Of a DNA stretch of 64,000 bases, positions 25,577-34,566 are shown piece by piece. This DNA comes from Mesonia aquimarina (GTDB lineage: Bacteria > Bacteroidota > Bacteroidia > Flavobacteriales > Flavobacteriaceae), in the NCBI RefSeq assembly GCF_003667275.1, contig NZ_RCNV01000004.1:62001-126000 (forward strand), given 5' to 3'. The notes under the pieces were generated by a model. The model saw only the letters and a list, made by a program, of their open reading frames with translations. It had not been told where the DNA came from and made no database searches. The position numbers and the translations under genes are program-made. Within the stretch, counting starts at the first letter, position 1. Each line of letters begins with the position of its first letter.

Positions 25577-28006
25577 TTAAGTTCTGTTTTTCTTGAAAAA
25601 GAAAAAGATTCCGCCTAAAATCAACAACACTAATACAATACAACTAATCAATGCTATTGTACTTCCTGTTTTTACAACTTCTGGCTGAAAACTGAAAGTT
25701 AAGGTGTGTTTTCCGGCAGGTAACATGGCCGCTCGTAAAACAAAATCTGCTCTAAAATGCTGGATTTCCTTCTCATCAACTTTAGCAACCCAACCTTCAG
25801 GATAATAGATTTCAGAAAAAACTGCCAATCTTTTTTTACTTGCTTCATAAGTATAAATCAACTCATTTGGCTGGTAAGATGTCAATTTTATATTATCAGA
25901 AGAATTTTCTATAAAATTTTTCTTCGGAAGAAATTCAGCAAAATCTTGATGAACAATTGCGGTCTGTTTTGTATTTAAACTATCCAACGCTAAAATTTCA
26001 TCATTTGCATTATTCACTACTTTTGCTTGTTCTACAAACCAAGCATTTCCGTTAGCATCAGGATTTAGTTGCGCCATTACTTGCCCTTGATTAGAGCGAA
26101 TGGTATATTTTGTATTCAGCATATTTAAAACTTCCCTATTGCCTTGATAAATATGAAAATCAAATAATTGTTGCGTACGTTTTGGTTTTGCAGCGTGATA
26201 ACCACCTAAGGAATTATGAAAATACGAAGCTCTGGCCGAGTTTAACGGACTACTGGAAAGATCTAACACTCTAAAATGTCCATCATCTTCTAAAATTTGC
26301 TGATCTGCCGGTGATTTCTGAAAAGGTTGTTCCATTTGGCGCTTGCTCACAAAATCATCTTCGTTAACGTAACGACGATCTACAGAAATTAAATCAGTTA
26401 ATATTAGAACCAATAATCCACCGATTGCTAAATTTTTTGTCATCTTATTTTTTAAGAATAACCAAATAATTCCGGCAATTAATACCACAAAAATTAAACT
26501 TCTAATAGTATCTGCGGTGAACATCGCGATACGATCTTCTTTTAATGCCTTTATAAAATCCGGGCCTAATTGCTCTATAAACATTCGGTCGCTCTCTACC
26601 GAAAAATCGAATAACATCGATTTCAATAATAAAAACATTACTAAAAGTCCACCAACAATAATGGCGCTCCATTTTAAGGCGTGCGTTTTGGCTTCTTTCC
26701 TTAAGTTCTTATCAAATAACTTTGCCAACCCGACAACCGCTAAAACAGGAACACATAATTCTATAATAATCTGAATGGAAGAAACCGCTCTAAACTTATT
26801 ATATAATGGAATGTATTCAATAAAAAATTTGGTTAATCCCGAAAAATTATCTCCCCAAGACAAAGCTAAAGCTAAGACCGAACCACCAACAATCCACCAT
26901 TTTAATTTTCCGCGAACAAGAAATAATGCGAATACAAACAGGAAAATTACACTCGCGCCAATATACGCCGGTGCACCAATAAAAGTTTGTTCTCCCCAAT
27001 AGGTTGGAGCACCTTCAATAAAACCTTTTGCTTGCTGAGGGCTTGCTCCAAGATTTAATAAGTATTTGTAAGAGGCAGATTCTTCAGTTAATTTTTCTGA
27101 ACTAGAACCACCCATAAAACGCGGAATAAAAAGATTGAAGCTTTCCCAACCGCCATAACTATATTCGGTAATGTAATCATAATCTAAGCCGGCTTGTTGC
27201 GAATTATCGGGTGTTCCATCCGGATTAATACTTACTTCACTTTTTCCGCGTGTACTAAATTTTGTATATTCCTGTGTGGCTAATAAATTAGTTGCATTAG
27301 TTCCTATAGCTAATAAAACCGCAATAACCATAACGCCTAAAGCAGAAAAAAACTGCGGAAGCTTTTTCTTCTTAAAGAAATCGATGAAATAAACAATGCC
27401 TAAAACAATCACCAGCAACAGTAGATAATACGTCATCTGAAAGTGATTAGCACTAATTTCTAGAGCCATTCCTAAAGTTAATAATAAACCACCGCCAATA
27501 TATTTTTTACGAAAACATAAAATGATTCCCGCTAAAACCACCGGCATATAAGCAATTGCGTGCGCTTTAGAATTATGCCCGACTCCTAATAAAATGATTA
27601 AATAGGTAGAAAAACCAAATGCTAATGCACCCAGAAAAGCAAGTTTATAATCTATTTTTAAGCATAGTAATAATATATATAAACCTATAAAATACAAGAA
27701 AAGATAATCTGCCGGACGCGGTAAAAAACGTAAACTTCTATCGAGTTTTTTTATATAATTGTGTGGATAATTTGCACCTAACTGATAAGTCGGCATTCCG
27801 CCAAAAGCAGCATCTGTCCAATACGGTTCTGCATCATTTTCAGCTCTAAAATCATTTTGCTGCTTAGCCATTCCGGTATATTGAACAATATCACTCTGAT
27901 AAATTACTTTCCCTTGTAAAACAGGATTAAAATAAAGTACCGCAACTACAATAAAACCAAGAACTGCTATAATATGAGGAAGAATACGCTTTACATTAAA
28001 GGCCAT
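25577..28006 (-). CDS. YfhO family membrane protein
   Basis: 809-residue membrane protein of the YfhO family with 12 to 14 hydrophobic segments in the N-terminal two thirds and a large extracytoplasmic C-terminal part, ending in a final membrane helix before KKNRT. Characteristic pieces: NPVLQGKVIYQSDIVQYTGM near the N terminus, PHIIAVLGFIVVAVLYF as first helix, and YPEGWVAKVDEKEIQHFRAD in the C-terminal domain. YfhO proteins in Firmicutes are needed for glycosylation of teichoic acid or lipids from lipid-linked sugars (GT-C-like fold). It starts an operon with the adjacent glycosyltransferase and flippase. Confidence 0.88.
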   Translation of the reverse strand: MAFNVKRILPHIIAVLGFIVVAVLYFNPVLQGKVIYQSDIVQYTGMAKQQNDFRAENDAEPYWTDAAFGGMPTYQLGANYPHNYIKKLDRSLRFLPRPADYLFLYFIGLYILLLCLKIDYKLAFLGALAFGFSTYLIILLGVGHNSKAHAIAYMPVVLAGIILCFRKKYIGGGLLLTLGMALEISANHFQMTYYLLLLVIVLGIVYFIDFFKKKKLPQFFSALGVMVIAVLLAIGTNATNLLATQEYTKFSTRGKSEVSINPDGTPDNSQQAGLDYDYITEYSYGGWESFNLFIPRFMGGSSSEKLTEESASYKYLLNLGASPQQAKGFIEGAPTYWGEQTFIGAPAYIGASVIFLFVFALFLVRGKLKWWIVGGSVLALALSWGDNFSGLTKFFIEYIPLYNKFRAVSSIQIIIELCVPVLAVVGLAKLFDKNLRKEAKTHALKWSAIIVGGLLVMFLLLKSMLFDFSVESDRMFIEQLGPDFIKALKEDRIAMFTADTIRSLIFVVLIAGIIWLFLKNKMTKNLAIGGLLVLILTDLISVDRRYVNEDDFVSKRQMEQPFQKSPADQQILEDDGHFRVLDLSSSPLNSARASYFHNSLGGYHAAKPKRTQQLFDFHIYQGNREVLNMLNTKYTIRSNQGQVMAQLNPDANGNAWFVEQAKVVNNANDEILALDSLNTKQTAIVHQDFAEFLPKKNFIENSSDNIKLTSYQPNELIYTYEASKKRLAVFSEIYYPEGWVAKVDEKEIQHFRADFVLRAAMLPAGKHTLTFSFQPEVVKTGSTIALISCIVLVLLILGGIFFFFKKNRT

Positions 28007-28037
28007 GCACTATTTCTTTTTTTAAGATTGTCGAAAA

Positions 28038-28316
28038 TTAATCAATTTCTTCGTAATCAATATATTCTCCTACCTTTTTATTTTCTCTTCGCTCGGTCTC
28101 GATATTTTCACCTTTATGTTCTTGTCGATTAGCAGACTGCTTATTGTAAAAATCTTGTTGTTGCTGAAAATTTTTAGAAACCCGTTGCCCTACTTTTCTT
28201 AGAATAAACTTCATAATCTGCGGACCGTACCATCTAAAAATTATTTTAATTCCGAAATAAACCAATAAAATGATAAAAACGGTTTTAATAAACCCCGTAA
28301 AAGATGCCTCTTGCAT
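28038..28316 (-). CDS. DUF4834 family small membrane protein
   Basis: 92-residue protein with one N-terminal membrane helix (FIKTVFIILLVYFGIKIIFRW, residues about 8-28) and a charged, Gln-rich cytosolic tail. The layout helix-RWYGPQIMKFILRK-Q-rich tail is that of DUF4834, a Bacteroidota family with no known function. It lies 31 bases upstream of YfhO on the same strand, a conserved-looking arrangement that suggests co-transcription. Confidence 0.75.
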   Translation of the reverse strand: MQEASFTGFIKTVFIILLVYFGIKIIFRWYGPQIMKFILRKVGQRVSKNFQQQQDFYNKQSANRQEHKGENIETERRENKKVGEYIDYEEID

Positions 28317-28390
28317 AATTTTTTTCTTACAAAATTATTAAATACTATGCTTTAAAGAAGACTTTAGATCAAAAAATAATAAAATTCATC

Positions 28391-28398
28391 TATATTTG
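28391..28398 (+). promoter_or_regulatory. Candidate -7 box for the beta-barrel protein gene
   Basis: TATATTTG fits TAnnTTTG and lies 16 bases upstream of the ATG at 28415. No clear TTG is visible at the expected upstream distance. Confidence 0.45.
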
Positions 28399-28414
28399 AG
28401 ATAAAAATTATTTT

Positions 28415-29383
28415 ATGCTTAAACATTTTTTACCTGCTCTAGGCTTATTTTTCTTCAGCTTTACGATTTCAGCTCAATATACAGAAACTATAAATTCCAA
28501 TCGTCCAGGGAATTCAAGTGGTGCTTTTGCCGTAGGGAATCAAGTATTACAATTTGAAACAGGTTTACAATACGGTCAAAATAATCATGATCTTTTAGAA
28601 ACTGAAACAGATCAACTTGGTGTTGATTATGAAGTGCGTTATGGTTTTTTAATGGAACAGTTAGAAATTAATTTAAAAGGAACCTATTTAAGTTCTACAC
28701 AACAACAAATTATTGGCGGGCAAGAAATTGAATATAAATATAGAAATTTCCGAAGTAACACATTAGGTGTGAAATATTTAATTTACGATCCTTATAAAAA
28801 TGATTATTTCGAAAAACCAAACCTTAAAAGCTGGAAAGCAAATAACAGTTTTAAATGGAAAGATTTGATTCCGGCAGTTTCAGTTTACGCGGGTGCAAAT
28901 TTACTTTTTGGTGATAATCCTTATTTAGCACCAAATGAACCCAATATCAGCCCTCAATTTGTTTTGTTAACTCAAAATAATTGGGGAAGGTGGGTTTTTG
29001 TGATGAACTTTGTAGTAGACAAAGTAACTACAGATTATCCGAGTTACGCAGGAATTTTTACGATGACGCACAGTATAAATTCTAAAGTTTCTGTCTTTGG
29101 AGAATATCAGGTTATAAAAAACGATTTATACAGTGATAATTTATTACGTGCCGGTGGAGCTTATTTACTTACTAAAGATTTACAATTAGATGCTTCTGCT
29201 ATGGTTAACTTTAAAAACACACCATCGCGTTGGCAAGCTACCCTTGGTGTTTCTTACCGAATTGATATGCACTCATCAGATGAATTAATTTTTGATCCGG
29301 CTAAAAAGGAAAAACCGGAAGAAGACGCTAAGAAAAAAAGAAACAGCGAACTTGTTAATCCTGACGGAACAATGAATGATTAA
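28415..29383 (+). CDS. Outer-membrane beta-barrel protein of the phenol-MetA-degradation-like transporter family
   Basis: 322-residue secreted protein. A signal peptide (MLKHFLPALGLFFFSFTISAQ) is followed by ETINSNRPGNSSGAFAVGN, a motif typical of this family of barrels in Bacteroidota, and then by amphipathic strands such as LQFETGLQYGQNN and QATLGVSYRID. The C terminus is charged (KKEKPEEDAKKKRN), which is unusual for a barrel ending in an aromatic residue, so the barrel may be followed by a short tail. The substrate is unknown. A perfect terminator follows 25 bases beyond the stop. Confidence 0.75.
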   Translation: MLKHFLPALGLFFFSFTISAQYTETINSNRPGNSSGAFAVGNQVLQFETGLQYGQNNHDLLETETDQLGVDYEVRYGFLMEQLEINLKGTYLSSTQQQIIGGQEIEYKYRNFRSNTLGVKYLIYDPYKNDYFEKPNLKSWKANNSFKWKDLIPAVSVYAGANLLFGDNPYLAPNEPNISPQFVLLTQNNWGRWVFVMNFVVDKVTTDYPSYAGIFTMTHSINSKVSVFGEYQVIKNDLYSDNLLRAGGAYLLTKDLQLDASAMVNFKNTPSRWQATLGVSYRIDMHSSDELIFDPAKKEKPEEDAKKKRNSELVNPDGTMND

Positions 29384-29408
29384 TTTATCTTGATAATAAT
29401 TCATAATA

Positions 29409-29442
29409 AAGAAGCCGATACAAAATTGTATCGGCTTCTTTT
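29409..29442 (+). terminator. Terminator of the beta-barrel protein gene
   Basis: Perfect 16-bp arms (29409-29424 and 29427-29442) with a 2-base spacer, the stem flanked by A and T tracts. It can work in both directions and also serves the convergent oxoamine synthase gene. Confidence 0.9.
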
Positions 29443-29461
29443 ATGCTTGAAAATTTATGTT

Positions 29462-30721
29462 TTATTCCTTTACTGCTTCAGAAACTGCAGCAGACATACG
29501 TTTGTATAATCCACTTTCTAACCGCTCTCTAATCGCTGAAAACGCTACTAAGGTTTCTTCGACATCTTGTAAAGTATGTGAAGCTGTCGGAATCATTCTG
29601 AGTAAAATTAAACCTTTAGGAATTACTGGATACACTACAATAGAACAAAACACGCCATGATTTTCTCTTAAATCTTTTACTAGCGCCATTGCTTCAGGAA
29701 TACTTCCTTTTAAGTAAACCGGTGTTACACAGCTTTGCGTTGTACCAATGTCAAAACCTCGATCTTTTAAACCGTTTTGCAATGCATTTACGTTTTCCCA
29801 AAGCTTTTCTTTTAGTTCGGGCATGGTTTTAAGCATTTCTAAACGTTTTAAAGCACCTTCTACTAATTGCATTTGTAGCGACTTTGCAAACATTTGCGAA
29901 CGCAAATTATACTTTAAATAATCGATTACCTCTTGATCTGCCGCAATAAAAGCTCCTGTACTTGCCATTGATTTTGCAAAAGTGGCAAAATAAACATCTA
30001 TATCATTTTGAACACCTTGCTCTTCTCCAGCTCCTGCACCAGTTTCTCCTAATGTTCCAAACCCGTGAGCATCATCAACAAATAAACGGAAATTAAATTT
30101 TTTCTTTAATTCAACTATTTCTTTTAATTTTCCTTGTTCACCACGCATTCCAAATACACCTTCAGAAATCAAAAGAATTCCGCCGCCGGTTTGTTCAGCA
30201 ATTTTAGTTGCACGCTCTAAGTTTTTTTCTATACTCGCAACATCGTTATGTTTATATGTAAAACGTTTTCCTAAATGTAAACGAACACCATCGATAATAC
30301 AAGCATGAGCATCTACATCATAAACGATAACATCATCTTTACCAACCAGGGCATCTATGGTAGAAACCATGCCTTGATACCCGAAATTTAATAAATAAGC
30401 GGCATCTTTATTCACAAATTCTGCCAATTCATTTTGAAGTTTTTCATGTAAGTCTGTGTGACCGCTCATCATTCTTGCTCCCATAGGATATGCTGAACCA
30501 TACTTTGCTCCTGCTTCTGCATCTACTTTTCTTACTTCCGGATGGTTTGCCAAACCTAGATAATCATTCACACTCCAGGTAATAACTTCTTTTCCTCTAA
30601 ATTTCATTCGGTTACTAATTTCACCTTCCAATTTTGGAAAAACAAAATAGCCTTCCGCTTGATCTGCCCATTTACCTAGTGGTCCTTTATCCTTGTATAT
30701 TTTATCAAATAGATCTTTCAT
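29462..30721 (-). CDS. Alpha-oxoamine synthase family enzyme (serine palmitoyltransferase- or cysteate acyltransferase-like)
   Basis: 419-residue PLP enzyme that joins an amino acid with an acyl-CoA or acyl-ACP with loss of CO2. Features: SVNDYLGLANHPEVRK (N-terminal), the PLP-binding Asp/His in FVDDAHGFGTLG, and the Schiff-base Lys in FATFAKSMASTGAFIAADQE (residue about 244). It carries the N-terminal AEGYFVFPKLEG extension seen in serine-palmitoyltransferase-like Bacteroidota enzymes. The family also includes KBL, BioF and HemA; the sequence is closest in layout to the lipid-forming members. The gene next to it encodes a cysteine-synthase-like enzyme, which fits cysteate acyltransferase of capnine (sulfonolipid) synthesis. 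This assignment is inference. TACTTTTG, a candidate -7 box, lies at 30748-30755. Confidence 0.8.
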   Translation of the reverse strand: MKDLFDKIYKDKGPLGKWADQAEGYFVFPKLEGEISNRMKFRGKEVITWSVNDYLGLANHPEVRKVDAEAGAKYGSAYPMGARMMSGHTDLHEKLQNELAEFVNKDAAYLLNFGYQGMVSTIDALVGKDDVIVYDVDAHACIIDGVRLHLGKRFTYKHNDVASIEKNLERATKIAEQTGGGILLISEGVFGMRGEQGKLKEIVELKKKFNFRLFVDDAHGFGTLGETGAGAGEEQGVQNDIDVYFATFAKSMASTGAFIAADQEVIDYLKYNLRSQMFAKSLQMQLVEGALKRLEMLKTMPELKEKLWENVNALQNGLKDRGFDIGTTQSCVTPVYLKGSIPEAMALVKDLRENHGVFCSIVVYPVIPKGLILLRMIPTASHTLQDVEETLVAFSAIRERLESGLYKRMSAAVSEAVKE

Positions 30722-30868
30722 AAGATTTTTGTTTTTAAACCAAGTCGCAAAAGTATGAAATTTCTACAAACTCTTCTTTTACGATTTTGAATTTCGCTTA
30801 ATTTTTTCGTTATAAATAGCAAAAAGCATCCTAATATAGGATGCTTTAATTATTTAATTGCTAAAAAG

Positions 30869-31909
30869 CTACTTAATATATTCTATTTTTTCTGCTCCAA
30901 CATTATTTTCACTATCTGAAAAACCTTGTTCTTGCATCCAATCGTCGCTATATATTTTACTCATATAACGAGATCCGTGATCAGGAAAAATAATAACTAC
31001 TTTACTATTTTCATCAAACTCTCCTTCTTCTACTAATTGTTTAACTCCTTGAAAAGCTGCTCCACTAGTATAACCAACAAATAAACCCTCTGTTCTTGCA
31101 ATATTTCTAGCTGTATGTGCACTTGCTTCATCAGAAACTTTAACGAACGTATCTATAATATCAAAGTCTGTAGCCGTTGGAATTAAGTTTTTCCCTAAGC
31201 CTTCAATTCTATAAGGATATATTTCGTCGGGATCTAACTCTTTAGTTTCGTGATATTTTTTTAGCACAGATCCATAAGCGTCAATTCCAATAATTTTAAT
31301 ATCAGGATTTTTTTCCTTTAAAAAACGCGCTGTTCCAGAAATTGTACCTCCGGTACCACTACAAGCAACAAAATGAGTAATCTCTCCTTCTGTTTGTTTC
31401 CATATTTCAGGCCCTGTTGAATTATAATGTGCATCAATATTTAATTCATTAAAATATTGATTGATATAAACCGAACCTTTAATTTCTTGATTTAAGCGTT
31501 TTGCAACTTGATAATAAGAACGTGGATCGTCTGCCGAAACATTTGCTGGACAAACATACACCTTGGCTCCCATTGTACGAAGCATATCAATTTTATCGCC
31601 AGAAGATTTTGAACTTACAGCAAGAATACAATCATAACCTTTTATAACACTTACCATAGCAATACTAAAACCGGTATTACCCGATGTAGTTTCTATAATG
31701 GTGTCGCCGGGTTTTAAAATTCCTTTGCGTTCTGCTTCTTCTATAATGTAAAGCGCTATCCGGTCTTTAGTAGAATGACCAGGGTTAAAAGCTTCTACTT
31801 TTGCGAAAAAATCGCCTTTAAAATTCTCAGTAATTTGGTTCAACTTTATTAATGGAGTATCCCCTATGAGTTGTAATACATTGTTGTAAACCTGTAAGTC
31901 TTCTCTCAT
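30869..31909 (-). CDS. Cysteine synthase / cystathionine beta-synthase-like PLP enzyme (possible cysteate synthase)
   Basis: 346-residue fold-type II PLP enzyme. The Schiff-base Lys is in [14 protein letters not shown] (residue about 48), the phosphate/substrate loop in [14 protein letters not shown], and [15 protein letters not shown] is the second Gly-rich loop. [20 protein letters not shown] resembles cystathionine beta-synthase more than CysK. The usual GSVKDR is replaced by GHSTKDR, which may change substrate. It has no CBS or heme domain. Enzymes of this group use O-acetylserine, serine, or phosphoserine plus sulfite (cysteate synthase). Its place 147 bases upstream of the oxoamine synthase, same strand, suggests joint work in sulfonolipid synthesis. 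A -7 box match TAAATTTG lies at 31978-31985. Confidence 0.8.
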   Translation of the reverse strand: MREDLQVYNNVLQLIGDTPLIKLNQITENFKGDFFAKVEAFNPGHSTKDRIALYIIEEAERKGILKPGDTIIETTSGNTGFSIAMVSVIKGYDCILAVSSKSSGDKIDMLRTMGAKVYVCPANVSADDPRSYYQVAKRLNQEIKGSVYINQYFNELNIDAHYNSTGPEIWKQTEGEITHFVACSGTGGTISGTARFLKEKNPDIKIIGIDAYGSVLKKYHETKELDPDEIYPYRIEGLGKNLIPTATDFDIIDTFVKVSDEASAHTARNIARTEGLFVGYTSGAAFQGVKQLVEEGEFDENSKVVIIFPDHGSRYMSKIYSDDWMQEQGFSDSENNVGAEKIEYIK

Positions 31910-32000
31910 AAATTGATGTTCTTGTTAACATATAAATGTTTGCCGAAGTATCAACTAAACATTAGTACAAAACAGGGCAAATTTACATTATTTTTTTTAA

Positions 32001-34061
32001 TTATTCACTTATTCCTTCTAAGTCTAATATAAAAGCATAATCTTCAGCTACTTCTTTTAAGGCTTCAAACCTTCCCGATGCCCCGCCGTGCCCAGCTTCC
32101 ATATTTGTATGAAATAATAAAATATTTGAGTCTGTTTTTAGTTCTCTTAATTTTGCTACCCACTTTGCTGGCTCCCAATATTGTACTTGAGAATCATGAA
32201 AACCCGTAGTTACTAAGATATTTGGATAATCTTGTGCTTGAACATTGTCATAAGGAGAATAAGATTTCATATACTCATAATAATTCTTATCATTCGGATT
32301 ACCCCATTCATCATACTCTCCTGTTGTTAGAGGAATACTATCGTCCAACATAGTAGATACAACATCTACAAATGGTACTGCAGCAATAACACCATTGTAC
32401 AATTGTGGCGCCATATTTAAAATACCGCCCATTAACATTCCTCCTGCAGAACCACCAAAAGCATATAAATATTTTGCAGATGTATAATTTTGTTGAATTA
32501 AAAATTTACTGCAATCTATAAAATCTGTAAATGTGTTTCTTTTATGAAGCAATTTTCCTTCCTCATACCATTCTCTACCCAAATATTCTCCTCCACGAAC
32601 GTGAGCAATCGCAAAAACAAAACCGCGGTTTAATAAACTTAATCTAGATGTTGAGAAAGAAGGATCGGTGGTATGACCATAACTTCCGTATGCGTATTGC
32701 AGTACAGGATTATTACCGTCTTTTTTTAGACCTTTTTTATAGACTAATGACATTGGAACTTTAGTTCCGTCTTGTGCTGTTGCCCAAATACGTTCTGATG
32801 TATAATTTTCTTTTCTAAAACTGGGATCTTCAACAGATTGTTCTTTCTTAACCTCACTTTCTTTTGTTTTCATGTTAAAATCAATAACAGAGGCTGGAGT
32901 GGTTAGCGAATTATACCCGTATCGTAAAATATTAGTATCAAAATCCGGGTTGTTACCGGTGTAAGCTGTATAGGTTTCATTATCAAAAGGCAAATAATAA
33001 TCTTCCTGTTCATCCCAACGCATAATTCTGATCTTATTTAAGCCTTGGGTACGTTCTCCTAAAACTAAATAATCTCTAAAAATATCGACATCTTCTAACA
33101 AAACATCTTTTCGATGTGGAATAACTTCTTCCCAATTGTCTTTAGCAGTTTTTTCGGTCGGGGTTTTCATCAATTTAAAATTGGTAGCATCATCAGCATT
33201 TGTTAACACATAAAAAAAGTCTTGGTAATGAGCTATTCCATATTCTAATCCGCGAATGCGTTCTTGAAATAGGTGAAAATTTCCTCTGGGAAAATCGGCA
33301 TTTAAAATTCTATATTCATCGCTAACAGTACTGCTAGAACCAATGATGATATATTTTTTTGATTTTGATTTGTAAACGTAAGCATTAAAAGTTTCATCTT
33401 TTTCATGATAAACTAATATATCATCATCTGGATTTTCTCCTAAAATATGCTGATATATTTTATCTGACCGAAGCGTTTCTTCGTCTTTACGAGTGTAAAA
33501 AAGCGTTTTATTATCGTTTGCCCAGGTAGAGCTTCCGGTGGTGGTTTCTATTTTAGTTGGAAGAATTTCTCCTGTTTCTATATTCTTCACCTGAATGGTG
33601 AATTTTCTTCGGCTCACCGTATCAACTCCAAAAGAAATTAAATTATTATCGGGACTAATACTTAGCCCGGTTAATTTAAAATACGAATGCCCTTGTGCCA
33701 TTTTATTACAATCAAATAAAATTTGCTCTTCTGCTTCTAAAGTTTCTTTTTTTCGAGCATAAATTGGATAATTTTTTCCGGTTTCAAATCTTACATAATA
33801 CCAATAACCATTCATCTTATAAGGAACAGAAGTGTCATCCTCTTTGATACGTGCTTTTAATTCTTCGAATAAGTTTTCTTGAAAATGCTTTGTATGCGCT
33901 GTCATTTCATCATTATAAGCGTTTTCTTCCTCTAAATATTTAATTACTTCGGGGTTTTCTCGTTCATTTAACCAGAAATAATTATCTATTCTTTCATCTC
34001 CATGAATTTCCAATTTTTTAGCAATTTTTTTTGCTTTCGGCGCGGCTACTGATATTTTCAA
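32001..34061 (-). CDS. ptrB: S9A prolyl oligopeptidase family protease (oligopeptidase B-like)
   Basis: 686-residue serine peptidase. An N-terminal propeller part (residues about 70-410) is followed by an alpha/beta hydrolase domain. The catalytic Ser is in AFGGSAGGMLMGG (residue about 529), the Asp in TTGFHDSQVQYWEP (about 614) and the His in EAGHGGASGRF (about 650). The EDDTSVPYKMNGYWYY segment near residue 75 is typical of protease II. It has no signal peptide, so it is likely cytosolic, degrading short peptides after basic residues. Its start is at ATG 34061 with KISVAAPKAKKIAKK. Its operon context is single. Confidence 0.9.
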   Translation of the reverse strand: MKISVAAPKAKKIAKKLEIHGDERIDNYFWLNERENPEVIKYLEEENAYNDEMTAHTKHFQENLFEELKARIKEDDTSVPYKMNGYWYYVRFETGKNYPIYARKKETLEAEEQILFDCNKMAQGHSYFKLTGLSISPDNNLISFGVDTVSRRKFTIQVKNIETGEILPTKIETTTGSSTWANDNKTLFYTRKDEETLRSDKIYQHILGENPDDDILVYHEKDETFNAYVYKSKSKKYIIIGSSSTVSDEYRILNADFPRGNFHLFQERIRGLEYGIAHYQDFFYVLTNADDATNFKLMKTPTEKTAKDNWEEVIPHRKDVLLEDVDIFRDYLVLGERTQGLNKIRIMRWDEQEDYYLPFDNETYTAYTGNNPDFDTNILRYGYNSLTTPASVIDFNMKTKESEVKKEQSVEDPSFRKENYTSERIWATAQDGTKVPMSLVYKKGLKKDGNNPVLQYAYGSYGHTTDPSFSTSRLSLLNRGFVFAIAHVRGGEYLGREWYEEGKLLHKRNTFTDFIDCSKFLIQQNYTSAKYLYAFGGSAGGMLMGGILNMAPQLYNGVIAAVPFVDVVSTMLDDSIPLTTGEYDEWGNPNDKNYYEYMKSYSPYDNVQAQDYPNILVTTGFHDSQVQYWEPAKWVAKLRELKTDSNILLFHTNMEAGHGGASGRFEALKEVAEDYAFILDLEGISE

Positions 34062-34188
34062 AATTTATGCTTTTAATTTCTTGATTGCCACAAAGGTAAA
34101 ATTCTAACCTAAATTTACTAAGAAAGCTTCAAGTATTTATGAAATGAACACTTCTGTTTTATAACTTTGTAGCTTAACTTAAAACTAG

Positions 34189-34509
34189 ATGATCATGTTT
34201 GGAGATATGATGAATAAATTAAAGGAGACACAACAAAAAGTTGAAGAGACTAAAAAAAGATTAGATACGGTTAGTCTTCAGGAAGCCTCTAACGACGGAC
34301 TTTTAAAAGTAACTATTACAGCAAATAGAGAAATTAAAAATATTGAAGTTGCTGATAAATTAATGGAAGATAAAGAACAATTAGAAGATTATTTAGTTCT
34401 TACCTTAAATAAAGCTATAAAAAAAGCGAGCGATGTAAATGAAGCTGAGCTTGGAGCAGCTGCTAAAGAAGGAATGCCAAATATTCCAGGAATGGATATG
34501 TTTAAATAA
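34189..34509 (+). CDS. YbaB/EbfC family nucleoid-associated protein
   Basis: 106-residue DNA-binding protein of the YbaB family. It has the typical start [19 protein letters not shown], the coiled first helix, then the beta region [20 protein letters not shown], and the C-terminal Met/Pro-rich [14 protein letters not shown] at 34195 matches family starts better than 34189 (only two residues more). A TAACTTTG box at 34162-34169 fits the Bacteroidota -7 element. In many bacteria ybaB is beside dnaX and recR; here it is separate. A strong terminator follows. Confidence 0.9.
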   Translation: MIMFGDMMNKLKETQQKVEETKKRLDTVSLQEASNDGLLKVTITANREIKNIEVADKLMEDKEQLEDYLVLTLNKAIKKASDVNEAELGAAAKEGMPNIPGMDMFK

Positions 34510-34527
34510 GTGTATGTCAATATTCAA

Positions 34528-34560
34528 AAAAATCCTGATGAAAAATTTATCAGGATTTTT
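34528..34560 (+). terminator. Terminator of the YbaB gene
   Basis: AAAAATCCTGAT (34528-34539) and ATCAGGATTTTT (34549-34560) with a 9-base loop and a T run at both sides; it may also end the convergent minus-strand gene at 34567. Confidence 0.88.
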
Positions 34561-34566
34561 TTTGCA

